Made by a program: the position numbers and the translations under genes
Shown here: one piece after another, positions 35,069 to 46,616 of the stretch
How the letters are laid out: every line of letters starts with the position of its first letter
Numbering within the stretch: position 1 is the stretch's first letter
Notes under the pieces: model-generated
What the model saw: the letters and a program-made list of their open reading frames with translations, nothing else
Told to the model about the DNA's origin: nothing
Database searches by the model: none
NCBI GenBank assembly: GCA_023213315.1
Contig: JAKCPI010014248.1
Coordinates: 1 to 64,000, forward strand
Direction: 5' to 3'
DNA from: Euborellia annulipes
Lineage: Eukaryota > Arthropoda > Insecta > Dermaptera > Anisolabididae
DNA length: 64,000 bases

Positions 35069-35383
35069 TAATAGTATAAGGGTATTTTATGGCTGGTGGA
35101 ATTTGTAACAGGAATGAAAGTTAGAAGAAAAATGCAGCCAGAATTTTTTTTTTTTATTGGTAATTAAATATCGAAATATGAGATTAGCAGCCCCTTACCA
35201 TTTTCTCTCACCCGCGAAGTGGTAAATAGAAATGTTATCATTTTTTTTTTATTATTATTATTAAATTTTATATAGCTATCTAAACTATTTGTGAGATTCA
35301 ATAATTTTTTTAAAATTTCACTAAATAAATAAAATGAGATCATACAGGTATATGTATATTTTATAAATTTTTCATTTTAATTG
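35069..35383. other. AT-rich interval
   Basis: Poly-T tracts; no feature recognised. Confidence 0.35.
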
Positions 35384-35457
35384 AAAAAATCTCGACTTCG
35401 AATTTTTGCAATACTTCCTCTCTATATATTCACGTATAGGATAAGAGAAAGTAAAAA
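35384..35457 (+). mobile_element. Family A terminal scrap
   Basis: AAAATCTCGACTTCGAATTT to GATAAGAGAAAGTAAAAA, 74 bp. Confidence 0.65.
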
Positions 35458-35731
35458 TAATATTTTTGATATAAAGATATCCCATGAAAAGCCTCTTTCT
35501 GGCCTCAGGCAGATCCTCTTTAAAATTATTAAAGAAATATTATTTTTTCAAAAATTATTTAAATCTAATTATAGATAATTAAAATTCCAAACGTGTTAAA
35601 AACAGCGTAAAAGGTTAATCGTGTAAAAAAAGGTTATTTAATTTTGTTATTAAAAAAAATTATTATATTAATTATTAAACATTATTCTTTTTAGTGTAAT
35701 TGGTAGTAGAGAAGAAAAAAGCATTATATTG

Positions 35732-35740
<9 letters not shown>

Positions 35741-35764
<24 letters not shown>

Positions 35765-35784
35765 TATATATGTATATATATATA
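35741..35784 (+). repeat. (TA)n microsatellite
   Basis: About 20 TA repeats with two interruptions. Confidence 0.9.
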
Positions 35785-36480
35785 AACGAGTTAAATCATT
35801 CCCGACGCCAAAGGCGGGCTGTGCGCCTGGTAAATTAAAAAATAATACTTAATTTGATAAAAATTGAAAAAAAAAACAACTTATTTTTCAAATAACGAAC
35901 AAACTGTATATTTTATAATAGGAATTTGTTTTCTATTAATATTTTAAAAATAATAATGTAATTATCGATATTTTTATATCTTTGATTAATTAATCCCCTC
36001 ACCACATTTGACATTTCATTTCATTCCATTATAATAGTATTATTCATAACCGCCTGATGTGCTCATCACAAACATGTTTTATTAAAAAAAGGTCAATTTA
36101 AAATTAGAACTAATTTAAAGTAAAACCGGTCCTATATATATATATATATCTTGGTTAATCAGGAATTCAAATAGAAAATTGTCGATCAATGGTTTAGGCC
36201 GATCAGGTGGTAGATAGAGATATATAGATTCATTGCGAAAATTATCAAAACGTGTTCTAGAGACCACAAAACTTGTACATCCATTAAAATCTGACATAAT
36301 CCTACCCTTTGTATTTTATATATACTGTATATTAAATAAATTGAGAGATCAACGGCGTTTGAGTGTGATAATTTAGAGAAACTCAATAGTAGAAAATGTA
36401 TTTAAAAATAAAGAGGAACAAAAAAAATTTTGAAATTAAATATAAAATAAAAAAAAATCATATTTAAAGAGGGTGGAAAC

Positions 36481-36624
36481 TAGTGACGTCATTTCAGTTT
36501 AATTTATAAAAAAAGAGTATGAGTTTGTTTGTTTTTAGGGGCTAAGCTCAGAATTTACTATTTTTTCTAAAACCTTGGGAGGGGGGACAAATGCCCCCTC
36601 TGCCCCCCTCAAATGGCGTCCCTG
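36481..36624. mobile_element. hAT-type MITE, target duplication GTGGAAAC
   Basis: 144 bp with a perfect 8-bp duplication at 36473-36480 and 36625-36632. Ends TAGTGACGTCATTTCAG and CTCAAATGGCGTCCCTG are imperfect inverted repeats. Related ends occur at 25812-26011 and near 18400. Confidence 0.88.
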
Positions 36625-36632
36625 GTGGAAAC

Positions 36633-37919
36633 CGGTCCCAATGGTGATTGAAGTCATTTTTAAATTATTAATACCAAAAAGAAGCCCTCAAATTTTATGA
36701 ATATTGAATTCAAAAAAATTTCTGATTTTAATAAAAGATTCTTATTTAATTACATTCTCTTACCTAACGTGTCTTATCTTTCCCCCCATATCAGATAATC
36801 AGCTCTATTCTCTAAGCAAAAACGTTAACTTTTAACATCAACAATTAGCTTTAATTCATTTTAAGAACCCCTTGCCTCAAATTTCTATTCTGTAAACAAA
36901 AATTTAAACCCCAAAGCGTTAACATTTAGTCATTAGTGTTAAAAATTAATGTCATGTCTAGGGGGAGGCTTTAATATTTTAACGCCGTATTTAATGGATA
37001 AAAATGGCGTCATAACCTTACTTTTTTTAAATAAGATTATGATTTTGACAGCTTTGAGATAAATACTTGGTTATATTGTTTACAGAGTATGTTTGACATA
37101 CCAAAAAACAGAGATGGAAGAGTACGTCACTCTAATGAGGTTTCGGTGTGCGACCCCCTCCCCTCAATTCTGACTAGGTTAGAACCCTGATCAGTACACG
37201 CAAGTCAGGTCCCGGTGTGATCGCACCCTTAAGACGATTGTCTCCACTTGATAAATATTAAAATTTTAAAACATTTCTTCCAAACTTTAAAATATGTTTT
37301 ATAATTTTTTAATTTACATAAATAATAGATTAAATTTATAATTTCAAAAAGGATTAATTATATAAACAATAACGGTTTTTGCATCTCCTTTTTATTTACT
37401 TGTCTATACAATCCTCGTTATTTATGCATTGGTTAATATACAATATATTGTATCCAGGGATACTTCGATATAATGGATTCCCGAACAAAGCCCTTCAACC
37501 ACAGATGATTGATCTTTTCCAAATATCTAGTTACTAAGAAATTTAGATTGAATAAAAAAAAAGGTAACTGATCTTAAAATATTCTGACATTATTTAACCT
37601 ATAGGTAAAAAGTAACCGAATTAATAATAATGATAATAATAATAATTAACTAATTTTATTTTTATTTTTTCCAATATTTAAAAACAATTTAGAATTTAAA
37701 GCACGTGTTTAAATCGAGATAGGTTTTTTTAGGGTGGTTTAATTTTGTTTACAGCTTTGTAGAATATAAAGTTAAATTAAACAAATTAAAGAGGCATGAA
37801 GAAAGAATCGGGTTAAAATAAACCTTAAATACATATAAACATTAATTCGAAATTAAATTCTAAATAATTTATATAAGTTAAAGATAAATAAATTATTATT
37901 TAACTCTAATAAGATAATT
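36633..37919. other. Low-copy AT-rich interval
   Basis: No gene or repeat family recognised. A short GC-richer patch is at 37130-37240. Confidence 0.35.
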
Positions 37920-38086
37920 ATTTATAAATTATTGAAGATAATCCGAATTCAACCCAGCCAAGGTCTTGTGAATCATAGTGAGTCCCCCATAATGGCCGAT
38001 GTGGTGCTCTCCTGGGCACACATCTATCCCATCCTTCCTCAAAAAATAGTTGTTTTATAAAGAAAAATAAAATATGAGATTTCTTT

Positions 38087-38706
38087 GTGATCAAGATGCA
38101 TCAGCAGCTATTTTGGATGATTAAGAATCGATCAGCTAATCAATTTTCTAGTAAGAGGTGTTGTTACAACCAAATCTCACCAACCTCAGCAGATAGAAAG
38201 GTTAAAAAGTCTAACACCGAAATGTCTTCAAATATGAAAATAAATGAAATGATATATGATCAAGCTTTTGGACGAAAAGTTAGTGTGGCAGATGTTGACA
38301 CTTTGAGTATGAAAATAGATGATTTGGAAAAGGAAAATGCCAAACTGAAAGAAGATATGAGTAAGTTAGAAGAAATTAATAAATTAACTTTAGCGAATTA
38401 GAAAATGATTCAAAGAAAAATAATTTAATCTTCACTGGATCACAAGGGGGTTGACTGCAAATGGCCAGATAAAGAATTCTGCATGAACGTTTTCTAAGTG
38501 AAAGAAGAAATATGGATTAGCCGGGAGAACCCTTTAAGAAGAGAACAAAATGCACCAATAATAGCACACCTTCCAAGAGACGTGGTTATTGCTAATATTT
38601 TATTTATAACTAAATATTTAAAAGGAACGAAGTTCAGAGTTCAGATAGACTTCCCTTTTGAAATTCGAAAAACTGAAGCAAACTATTGGCAATTCGCAAA
38701 GAAATA
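38087..38706 (+). pseudogene. LINE ORF1 (RNA-binding protein) relic
   Basis: The first part contains a predicted coiled coil (KIDDLEKENAKLKEDMSKLE, residues about 76-95 of the 104-codon frame). After a stop, a shifted frame gives NNLIFTGSQG, typical of the start of the RRM-like domain of LINE ORF1. Then APIIAHLPRDVVIANILFI, LKGT and DFPFEIRKTEANYW match the end of that domain. Such proteins coat LINE RNA. Stops and at least one frameshift make it dead. No endonuclease or reverse transcriptase follows. Confidence 0.75.
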
Positions 38707-38754
38707 ATAAATAAAACTGGAATTAGAAATGTAGGGGAAGTGCTCTTAATTTGT

Positions 38755-38954
38755 TTGAGAAAGAAAACGCTATATTTTCAGCAATTTTTTATTAGTTAGA
38801 TGAGGTGAAATCCACTGAAGAAGGAATGCCGATAGGTCTCCGAAATATTTGGAATTATTGCCTTGCTAACTAATAAAAAATTGATGAAAATATAGCGTTT
38901 TCTTTCTCAAATAAACCAACTTCAGCAACACCACTTAAGGAGAATTACAACGAA
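38755..38954. mobile_element. Retrotransposed 200-bp hairpin element
   Basis: Inverted arms of 46 bp lie at 38754-38799 and 38866-38911 (GAAAGAAAACGCTATATTTT and its reverse complement). The loop carries CTGAAGAAGG...CTCCGAAATA. The insert is flanked by the 13-bp direct repeat GCTCTTAATTTGT at 38742-38754 and 38955-38967, the sort of variable-length duplication made by target-primed reverse transcription. A Penelope-like end is one reading. Confidence 0.7.
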
Positions 38955-39307
38955 GCTCTTAATTTGTACCAGCTCAGTAACACTGAGACCAGTTATTTCT
39001 TGCCCTACGGCAAGCTCCCCAGTCGTTAGTGTAGCAATTGGATTGCTTGGACTCTTACATTTTTAGTAAAAACTATATTTGTGTAATTTACTTGTTTTTT
39101 GGAATCGTATTCATTTACACAGCACAATACACAGATTCCAACAAAAGTAAGTCATTCTTCATTATTTTAGTTTTGTACTATGTACTCTTAGCTGTGAAAT
39201 CGTGCTGCAACCGAATGAATAATGGTAAAACTAATCTAGTCATGCTCTTGTTTGTACAAAATGGCAAGTTTTCCTAAAATTGTACCACTCCATGAATGCA
39301 CAACGCC

Positions 39308-39390
39308 CAGATAGCACAGTACGTCTTATGTACGTACATAAGACGCACAATTCGTCTTATGTACATACATAAGACGTACTGTGCTATCTG
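39308..39390. repeat. 83-bp near-perfect palindrome
   Basis: Outer arms CAGATAGCACAGTACGTCTT and their reverse complement; each arm also contains its own small palindrome (GTCTTATGTAC/GTACATAAGAC). Inserted upstream of the pogo-like relic. A minimal foldback MITE is likely. Confidence 0.85.
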
Positions 39391-39445
39391 CATTGATGGC
39401 ACAAGATGGAAATAATATAGTAAATGAAGTGCGGTTGATATGTCC

Positions 39446-39553
39446 GAGGTGCAAAATGGAGACATAGGGATAAACGAAGTATGTAGGTCTTACGGGGTCC
39501 CAAAGCCAACTCTGAAGAGGCATATGCTAGGGACGAATATTTACGCTAACGAC
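39446..39553 (+). pseudogene. psq/pogo-type helix-turn-helix relic
   Basis: One frame reads EVQNGDIGINEVCRSYGVPK then PTLKRHMLGT. This fits the HTH_psq pattern of pogo-like transposases and pipsqueak proteins (x(R/K)NGxxSxxxAAxxFGVPxxTLxxR). No catalytic domain follows in frame. It could also be a decayed host DNA-binding gene, but the repeat context favours a transposon. Confidence 0.6.
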
Positions 39554-39857
39554 GATTTAATATAAGATAAATTAATCGTCCAAAACAAGAGGTTATTATG
39601 GAATGAAAAATAAAAAGGCCGATAGAACAGAGAAGAAAAATTTCTCAACATCGATTTTGGACTAATGATCGAAAGGCTGGCAAATCAAGATTGAAATAAG
39701 GGCACCTACATCGAGGGTCGCAGGATAGCGGACACCGATCCTGGACAGACATCGTAGAGGGCTACCAGCGAAATTGAAGAAGATAACTTCTGAGAATTAT
39801 CAGAAAGTTCGTCTATAAATAAGTCTATTTATAAATTATTGAAGATAAACCGAATCT

Positions 39858-40928
39858 TTTATCGAAATGTGTGTGATATAATAAATGAAGTTAATTTGCA
39901 CAGACGAATTTTATAATTATTTCACCCCATAATACAAAAAATAAAATAAAGTTAAAAATTTTCTACTATATATTTTGAATATTATATTTTGATAAATGTT
40001 TTATGCAACTCGTCGTTTCTTTCATTTATCATTTTTTCAAAACAATAATTTAAAAATATAAAAAAAAAAAATGCTAAACTTTTTTTTTATTTAGTTAATG
40101 AACAAAAGTGTAATAAAAAATAAATTTCATGTATTGTGTTTATTTTATTTGATTGTTAGAAAAGAACCAGCCAACGCAATACAGTACTTTGTATATTGGT
40201 GTGTTTTTTGATTAAATCAGAGATCAAGGGATAATTTTACGGGGGTGTGATTGCCTGGTTCGTCCTACTCCTGCATCCGATTGTTTGTGTCTATATTTAA
40301 TAATTCAGTAATACATACATATTTACTTTGTAAAAATAAGTCGTCGACTAATAATAAATTAAAGTTTAATATATTCATCAAACTCTAAAATTTCCTCAAA
40401 CAAATACTAAATTGAATTAATAACCTGTATTTATAGATCATTTATTATGGACATGTAATAAGAGAAAGAGTAGACAAATAGAATAATTAATTATTAACTC
40501 ATTAAAAAAAAAAAATAAAGAATATCAAACGAAATAAATAAACAACAATATAATCAGAAGCTAACTTAATATTAAGAGCCTCTCTCATATTTATATTTTT
40601 TGGGGGCTTCTGCCTAATAATTTTTTTTTTTATAAGCATACCACATGAATGAGTGGTAATACATCATTGGTAGAATCAGATTCATTTACAATTCGTTTGT
40701 CCTTTCATATAATAATTTATACCCTTGTGCATAGTCGGAAATGTGACCAAAACGTCGGTCAATAAATGAAATACATTGTTGCATTACTTCTTTTTCCATA
40801 TTTCTACAAAATTTACTTATAAGAACATTTCTCGTCAGGAATTACTGCTAATTTTTCTTCTTGTTGAATTTTTTATTGTCTGAGAAAAGGGTCATCCATG
40901 TTTCCCAAAAATAAGTTAAAAAAATCTA
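39858..40928. other. Low-copy AT-rich interval
   Basis: GTGACCAAAACGTCGGTCAATAA near 40743-40765 is one half of the hammerhead-like motif found at 57789-58303. No gene. Confidence 0.35.
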
Positions 40929-40936
40929 GTAATAAT

Positions 40937-41394
40937 TAGGATTGTTCGATTATGGGAAAAAATTAATAGATTATCGATTTTGAGAAATAATCGATTATTT
41001 CGATTAATCGATTAATGGGTTCGGACAGACGAAAAAATAATCAATTATGGGAAAAAATAATCGGTTATGAAAAAAAATAATAGATTATCGATTATGAAAA
41101 ATATTATTTCGATTAATCGATTATTGGGTTCGGACAGACGAAAAAATAATCGATTATGAGAAAAAATAATCGGTTATGAAAAAAAAAATCAATTATACCT
41201 TTTTTTGCTGCGGAAAATTTTTACCCTTCCAGGAAAATCTTTTGACCTTTTTTTTTACGAGTCTCATCCAATCTTTTCAAACGCATTTTCCCCAAAAATA
41301 ATCAATTTTTTCCCTAATAATCGATTATTTTTTTATAATTGATTATTTTTTAAGAAAATAATCTGTGATTAATCGATTATTTTGCACAATCCTA
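40937..41394. mobile_element. hAT-type MITE, target duplication GTAATAAT
   Basis: 8-bp duplication at 40929-40936 and 41395-41402. Ends TAGGATTGTTCGATTATG and TTATTTTGCACAATCCTA. The inside is made of repeats of AATCGATTA and GGGTTCGGACAGACG (two copies, 60-70 bp apart). Confidence 0.9.
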
Positions 41395-41645
41395 GTAATA
41401 ATGCGAATGTTAAAAGTACTGAAAACCCTCCTAGATAGAGATATCTAACAAAGACAAGTCAAAATGGTTGCCTATCATCCAAGCTTTCCATTAAAACATC
41501 TTTTTTCAAATTTTCCAAATATTCATATTAATTGATAATACGGGATTAAAATTTTTTTAATTAATTTATTAAATGATATTACTATCAATATTTCCAGGTT
41601 TGAGCTAAGTAATGCATTGAGAAATGCAGTCCATCGGCTGGAAAT

Positions 41646-41867
41646 TGTTCCTAGAAAGTTTTTTGATATTTCTCTTTAAATTCTGTAAATTTAATGTAAA
41701 AAAAAACTAAAATTCTTATGAACAAAGGTTTAATGATATTCTTGTCAAAATTTCACAATAATTAAAATGTCAATTTCTAATTAGTTTGAATTTAGGTTTT
41801 TTTTTCTCATTGCATTTTGGGAATTTAAAGAGAAATATCAAAAAAAATTTTTTAAGAACAGGAGCAA
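41646..41867. repeat. Foldback element, ~40-bp arms
   Basis: TTGTTCCTAGAAAGTTTTTTGATATTTC-like left arm (41646-41685) and GAAATATCAAAAAAAATTTTTTAAGAACAGGAGCAA-like right arm (41830-41867) pair with few mismatches. Confidence 0.75.
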
Positions 41868-41948
41868 TCGAGCGGCGGCTGCATCGATACGCAGTATGAG
41901 AAAACTACAAATTTTAAAAAATCACAGATACTGGGCCGGTAGATTCCA

Positions 41949-42300
41949 ATCTTCAAGGTCTGATGTTATCTCGGCATTTGTAGATGAAATTAGATGGTAG
42001 GTTTTCAAATTTTTAATAAAATTTCTTTAAAGTTTTACTAACAGAGGTTCTATTTTTATTAGGCCTTACACAAATTTTTCGACTTAAAAATAAATTTCTA
42101 AAAATTATATGTTTTTAAAAACAAATTTGTTTTTGTTTTTAAAGTTCTGTAGTTGACCTAAGTAGAAACATTTGTGTAAGCCCTAATAGAAATAGAACCT
42201 CTGTTAGTAAAATTTTAAAGACATTTTATTAAAAATGAAAACCTACCATCTAATTTCATCCATGAGTGCCGAGAAAACAACATCTGAACTTGAAGATTGA
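41949..42300. repeat. Foldback element, ~130-bp arms
   Basis: Arms about 41949-42080 and 42170-42300. Landmarks AAATTAGATGGTAGGTTTTC, ACTAACAGAGGTTCTATTT and their reverse complements. The centre is AT-rich. The phrase CTTCAAGGTCTGATGTT / AACATCTGAACTTGAAG marks the edges. Confidence 0.85.
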
Positions 42301-42545
42301 TAACTTCAAAGTTTCTCTCTCTTGCCCCCAAAAAAAAACGAGCGGCGCTAAGCCTCTAAAGAGGGGGGTAAGGATGTCATGTCGCAGTATGACTCACCAT
42401 CTACATGTAGTTTGAAGTCCCGAGATGAACTGATGAATCACGAGCTCTCTAAAAAAAAGAAAAAAAAACAAAAATGAGAATTATTTTAAAAAATTAATAA
42501 ATAATATTAAAAAAAATAAATATATATAATTTGATACCTGAAAAA

Positions 42546-42617
42546 AATCTGGTGTGACTGGTCGCACAGCACACTACTTTCACTTACAAAAGGTAAGAGA
42601 AAGTTGTGTTCTGTGAT
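42546..42617 (+). mobile_element. Family A hairpin, isolated
   Basis: AATCTGGTGTGACTGGTCGC ... GGTAAGAGAAAGTTGTGTTC. Only the hairpin remains; the second arm is cut by the next element. Confidence 0.7.
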
Positions 42618-42776
42618 TTTAAAAATTAATACTTACAAATTTGATACATATATTTTGGTAAACAAGTACAGAATGCACCTTTTAATTACCGAAAGTAAGA
42701 AAAAAATTGTGTGATGTGCGACCAGTCACACCAGATTACCCCCCCCCCCCCGAAAAACTCCTTTGGATTCGCTCTT
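42618..42776 (-). mobile_element. Family E MITE, one end lost
   Basis: Shares CAAGTACAGAATGC, CGACCAGTCACACCAG and CTTTGGATTCGCTCTT with 2962-3230. Confidence 0.6.
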
Positions 42777-42837
42777 GATATTACGCCTTGATTCGCTCTA
42801 GATATTACGCCTTGTTATTAAACAAAGAGCATTATTT

Positions 42838-43047
42838 CATGGGCGTAGCCAGACATCTTGTTAGGGAAGGGGGCCAACCCCTCGTTAGGGCGAGAGGGGG
42901 AGTTTGCAATTAATATATACATAGATTATTAATTATTTATTTAAATAAAAAAAAAATTAAATTAATGTGTAGTTGATTGGGGCGTTTAATTTTTAGGACA
43001 AGCCAGTGGGGGCAATGGCCCTCTGCCTCCCCCTGGCTACGCCCATG
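42838..43047. mobile_element. hAT-type MITE, target duplication CATTATTT
   Basis: 210 bp with perfect 15-bp ends CATGGGCGTAGCCAG and CTGGCTACGCCCATG. Perfect 8-bp duplication at 42830-42837 and 43048-43055. Defines the family of the 1199-1431 relic. Confidence 0.92.
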
Positions 43048-43455
43048 CATTATTTTGCCCTCAGTTCTACAATAATTTAAGAAATTTCTTATCTATTTAC
43101 TAATTTTTTAAAAAACATAATTTACATTTTGTAGATTTGTGTTTTTGTTGCATATTCCAGAAATTTTTACTAAACATATGGTATATTTTGATAATTTTTT
43201 AATTGCATTTCAAAATCTATCTTTACTTATCATCAATAATAAATATTGAAATATTATTTTGTATAAACAATTAAAAAAAAATTTATTTTTGTTTTTTTAA
43301 TAAATTTATTTATTTTTCTCAACAAAATGAAATTTTTATTTTTAATTTCCCGCCCCGAGTATTAATCATACGACAACATCAAAAAGAAAGGTAATATCCG
43401 CATTCTTTTAATAAATAATATTAATATTAGAAGAATTAAGAATTTTTTTAGTAAA

Positions 43456-43596
43456 TTTTTTGGTTTGCAGTGTTGTTAGACGTTGCAAAAATTACTAGGC
43501 TTAGTCAAGAGCTCGGACGCCATTCCGTGACGTCATTCGAATATTGATCGGCAAACGCGTCTCTTTCCGTGTTAACATCAGACGTTCTGCAAGCTG
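43456..43596 (+). promoter_or_regulatory. Promoter and non-coding first exon of the peptide gene
   Basis: GC-richer than its flanks. The exon ends at 43596 before a strong donor (AAGCTG|GTAAGT); its start cannot be fixed from sequence but lies after about 43535. A perfect cyclic-AMP response element TGACGTCA (43528-43535), known to bind CREB/ATF proteins, sits upstream. No strong TATA box is visible. The 247-bp intron ends at the acceptor TTTTATTTTTAG at 43843. Confidence 0.5.
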
Positions 43597-43849
43597 GTAA
43601 GTTACCTTTTATTGCCACTCTTAAAACTAGGGACAGTACTTGTAATTTATTACAAATCAGACTTTTCAAACTTTTTTCATTTAACACATATTTCTTGGTC
43701 TTAATATTTCATTTTAATGTTCACTTTTTGAATACTTTCCATTGAAAGCTAAAAATTTATTTATATATATATAAGAGAAGTAATTAAAAGAAAATAAAAT
43801 ATAATTACGAAATTGTTTTTAATTATAATATTTTTATTTTTAGACAAAA

Positions 43850-43921
43850 ATGATTTTAATAGAGCTTCTCGTGCTGACATCAATCCTGGCAACAGGGATA
43901 ACCTACATGCCTGAACCTAAG
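43850..43921 (+). CDS. Secreted peptide precursor, signal-peptide exon
   Basis: The ATG at 43850 follows the acceptor at 43843 (TTTTTAG|ACAAAAATG) with an A-rich start context. The 24 codons form a textbook secretion signal: a short N terminus (MILIE), a hydrophobic core (LLVLTSILATGI) and small or polar residues before a likely cleavage near residues 17-20, then MPEPK. The exon ends AAG|GTGAGT in phase 0. The next recognised coding exon is 19.2 kb downstream, with the same + strand and a compatible phase. The product should enter the secretory pathway. A neuropeptide, peptide hormone or toxin-like peptide precursor fits; the family cannot be named because the mature part lies past the window. 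Confidence 0.65.
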
Positions 43922-44509
43922 GTGAGTTTTTATCAATTTATCAATTATTAAATTTAATATTTGTATATATCTATATTAATATATAAATTAAATATTGATT
44001 TATATAAATTATTTTATAAACGAAAATTTTTTTTTAAATATCCGTCCCAAATTCATAATCATATTAAAAAACTTCGGCTAAATGGAAATACTGTTTGTGA
44101 CCAAGGAGCCGACGCCCTATTTTTAGGATCAAGAATACCAAAAGCCTGAGGACAATGAACAAGCCAATTGAATTTTTCATAAATATGAAATTGATGATAG
44201 CAAGATTAATACTTTTCTACCAAGATATTTTTTCAAAAGGATTCTTTTGAAAGGAAATTTATATACCAAAATCCAGAAAAGGATATCGGATAACTTGAAG
44301 AGATAAAAACGTTCAATCGATCATATGGAAAGTGAATCCAAATAAACAGATACGACAATATCCTGATCAAACAAAGATAAAGAAGAAGCGAAAATTCATC
44401 TCATATTATAATATGATTTTAAATATCCATTACTATCTTGGAACTATTTTTAGGGTTAGTTTGCATATAAATCTGACCATATTGAGTGGGCTATTTAAAC
44501 ACAAAGTCA

Positions 44510-44627
44510 TAGTTAATTTTACCCATCCAATATGACACAATAGCTGAGCATTCCATGAATCATTATAAAAATTGCATTCATGGAATGCTCAGCTATTGTT
44601 GTCATATTGGATGGGTAAAATTAACTA
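44510..44627. repeat. Hairpin with ~51-bp arms
   Basis: Arms 44510-44560 and 44576-44627 (TTTTACCCATCCAATATGAC, ATAGCTGAGCATTCCATGAA and reverse complements) pair almost perfectly around a 15-base loop. Confidence 0.9.
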
Positions 44628-45006
44628 TTTCCAGAACATCTGTTGATTGTACTGAGGATGATTCCATATTACTGGGATCGAAATATCTACAAATAAACGG
44701 ATAATACGCAAAAGTATTTATTTTTGGCCTACGGTTCTTAGAATTAAATTGATTTTCCTTACGGCCATCTACAGACAATAATTATTTAGAAGTTGTTAAA
44801 TGTTGTTTTAATGATTATAAAAATTGTATTCATGGAATGCTCTCTATTGTCTCTATTGTGTCATATTGAATGGGTAATATTAACGATTTGCAAAACATCT
44901 GTTGATTGTACTGAGGATGATTCCATATCAGTCGGGTCGAAATATCTACAAATAAACGGATAATAAGGAAAAGTATTTATTTTTGGCCGACAGTTCTTAG
45001 AATTAA
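44562..45006 (+). repeat. Tandem duplication of a ~190-bp segment
   Basis: 44562-44750 and 44814-45006 share TGTACTGAGGATGATTCCAT, TCGAAATATCTACAAATAAA and GTATTTATTTTTGGCC. The second copy keeps only one arm of the hairpin above. The CTGAGGATGATTCC...TCGAAAT phrase is hammerhead-like. Confidence 0.8.
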
Positions 45007-45876
45007 AAAAAAAATAACTAAATAATTATCTTTCTGAAAATAAGGCGTTTTTTTCTACCATATGTTGACGTTTATAAAGGTTTCAAATACCATCAAATTT
45101 TTTCAAACACTATTAAAAAAATTCAAAATACCTATAATAATTTTTCAAAATTTATTATTTTTTATCAAATCACTGGAGGATTATAGCGTATGCCATTGAC
45201 CCAAGAGACATTTCGGAGGAGGAGGGGGGATGAAGGCAGACGTGTTTGATAACATCCTTTTTTTTCCAAATTGTTAGGAAAAATTTAAATATAAATCTTT
45301 AATCAAGAACTAAAAGTAAATAAACTTTTGATAACAATTTATTTCTTTAAATTAGTTTAAAATTCAAATCTAATAAATCAAAATATTACCTAAACTATTG
45401 ATTTTAGCGAACTAATCGTCATTTTTAAAATTGTCATATTTAAATTATATTAAAAATGTATCTTTTACTTATTTATAATTTGATCTAATTATTTTTTCAA
45501 CCAGACAAAAGTACAATTTTGTATTATTTCACTAAATGATTATTATTATATTTGAACTTTATATCATTATTTCCTATATTTAAAAGAAAGTCTCGTGTCA
45601 TTTTTATTTACTATTTTTTATACTAGAACTTAGTAAGCTGGATATTTTTAAAATTGAAGAAATCATAGAGATAATATTTTTTATATAATTTCAATCATTT
45701 CTCGAATTGAGAAACCGCACATTTCCCATTTCCTTAAAATCATGATCATATATCCATCAGAAAAATTGGATATTGGATATTTCTATCAAGGTTGTGAAAA
45801 ATATTTTTTTCATTCAAATATAAGGAAACGCTTTATGTTATTAAAAAGTGATAAGATATCTCTTTTTTATCATCAC
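45007..45876. other. Intronic AT-rich interval
   Basis: No repeat family recognised. Confidence 0.35.
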
Positions 45877-46458
45877 TAGAGACCGGAAAAAAAGCATAAA
45901 AAAATGGAAAAAAAGTGCTTAAAAAAGCATAAAAAACTTGAATAAAAAGATGTTAAATAAGCATAAAAGTTGAAAAAAGCATCTCATAAGCAATTTTTAC
46001 TCCTACCACTGGCGTATACAAATTTTTTTTTTAAAGAAACTAAATTTATTCCGCCCCGCCCTGCGAAAAATTTTGTTTTTGCGGAACCAAATTTTTTCAC
46101 CCTGCGAAAAAAATTTTTTTTACAGGGCTATAATTTTTCACACTGCGGGGTTTTTGGAAAATTTTTTTTTTTTTTTGGGGGGCGCCCTCCCCTCCCCCTT
46201 ATATACGTCCCTGGTGTATGCGTGTGTGAATGGGAAAAAAGTGTGTTTTTTAATAAAAAAAACAAAAAAATTATAAATATTCGTAAAATAAGTTCAAATA
46301 AGCACGAAAGGGAAAAAAGCATGAAAACTCAAAAAAAGCAAAAAAAGCATAAAAATGCAATCTCATTGCACTAGTTTTCCTAATTCGTATAGAAATTAAA
46401 TATCTAATGGTTGCTTATAAAATTGAGCAATAAGCATTTTGTTAAAATCCGGTCTCTA
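45877..46458. mobile_element. hAT-type MITE, target duplication ATCATCAC
   Basis: Ends TAGAGACCGGAAAAA and AAATCCGGTCTCTA; perfect 8-bp duplication at 45869-45876 and 46459-46466. Inside are many AAAAAAGCATAAAA repeats and a nested insert (about 46011-46214, ends CACTGGCGTATACAAA and TATACGTCCCTGGTG), next to a TG-rich piece like the SINE-1 tail. Confidence 0.9.
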
Positions 46459-46616
46459 ATCATCACCATTATTATTTTCTTTTTTTTTTTTCAAGGGGTA
46501 TGTTTTCTTATATATTTTATATTTAAAAAAAAAGATACTTAATTTCAAAAATATATGTTTAAAAAATATTCATTTTATTAACAAGATCGAGGCACCAAGT
46601 CCAGGGAATAAACCTC

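Larger units (their letters stand above)
37920..39857 (+). mobile_element. Composite LINE-containing segment with long flanking repeats
   Basis: TTTATAAATTATTGAAGATA followed by A(T/A)CCGAAT occurs at 37921-37948 and again at about 39830-39857, about 28 bp with one difference. The segment between holds a LINE ORF1 relic, a 200-bp retrotransposed hairpin, an 83-bp palindrome and a pogo-like helix-turn-helix relic. The repeats may be a long LINE target duplication or a chance duplication edge. Confidence 0.5.

Noticed and set aside
39038..39277. 79-codon frame with a predicted membrane segment
   Set aside because: AT-derived hydrophobicity inside a composite LINE region; no homology recognised.
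39600..39800. Tc1-like transposase N-terminal remnant
   Set aside because: A few phrases (for example RATSEIEED) are suggestive but too short and frame-broken to call.
45970..46374. 134-codon forward open frame
   Set aside because: It crosses a MITE within a MITE and low-complexity AAAAAAGCATAAAA repeats; no domain or splice support.
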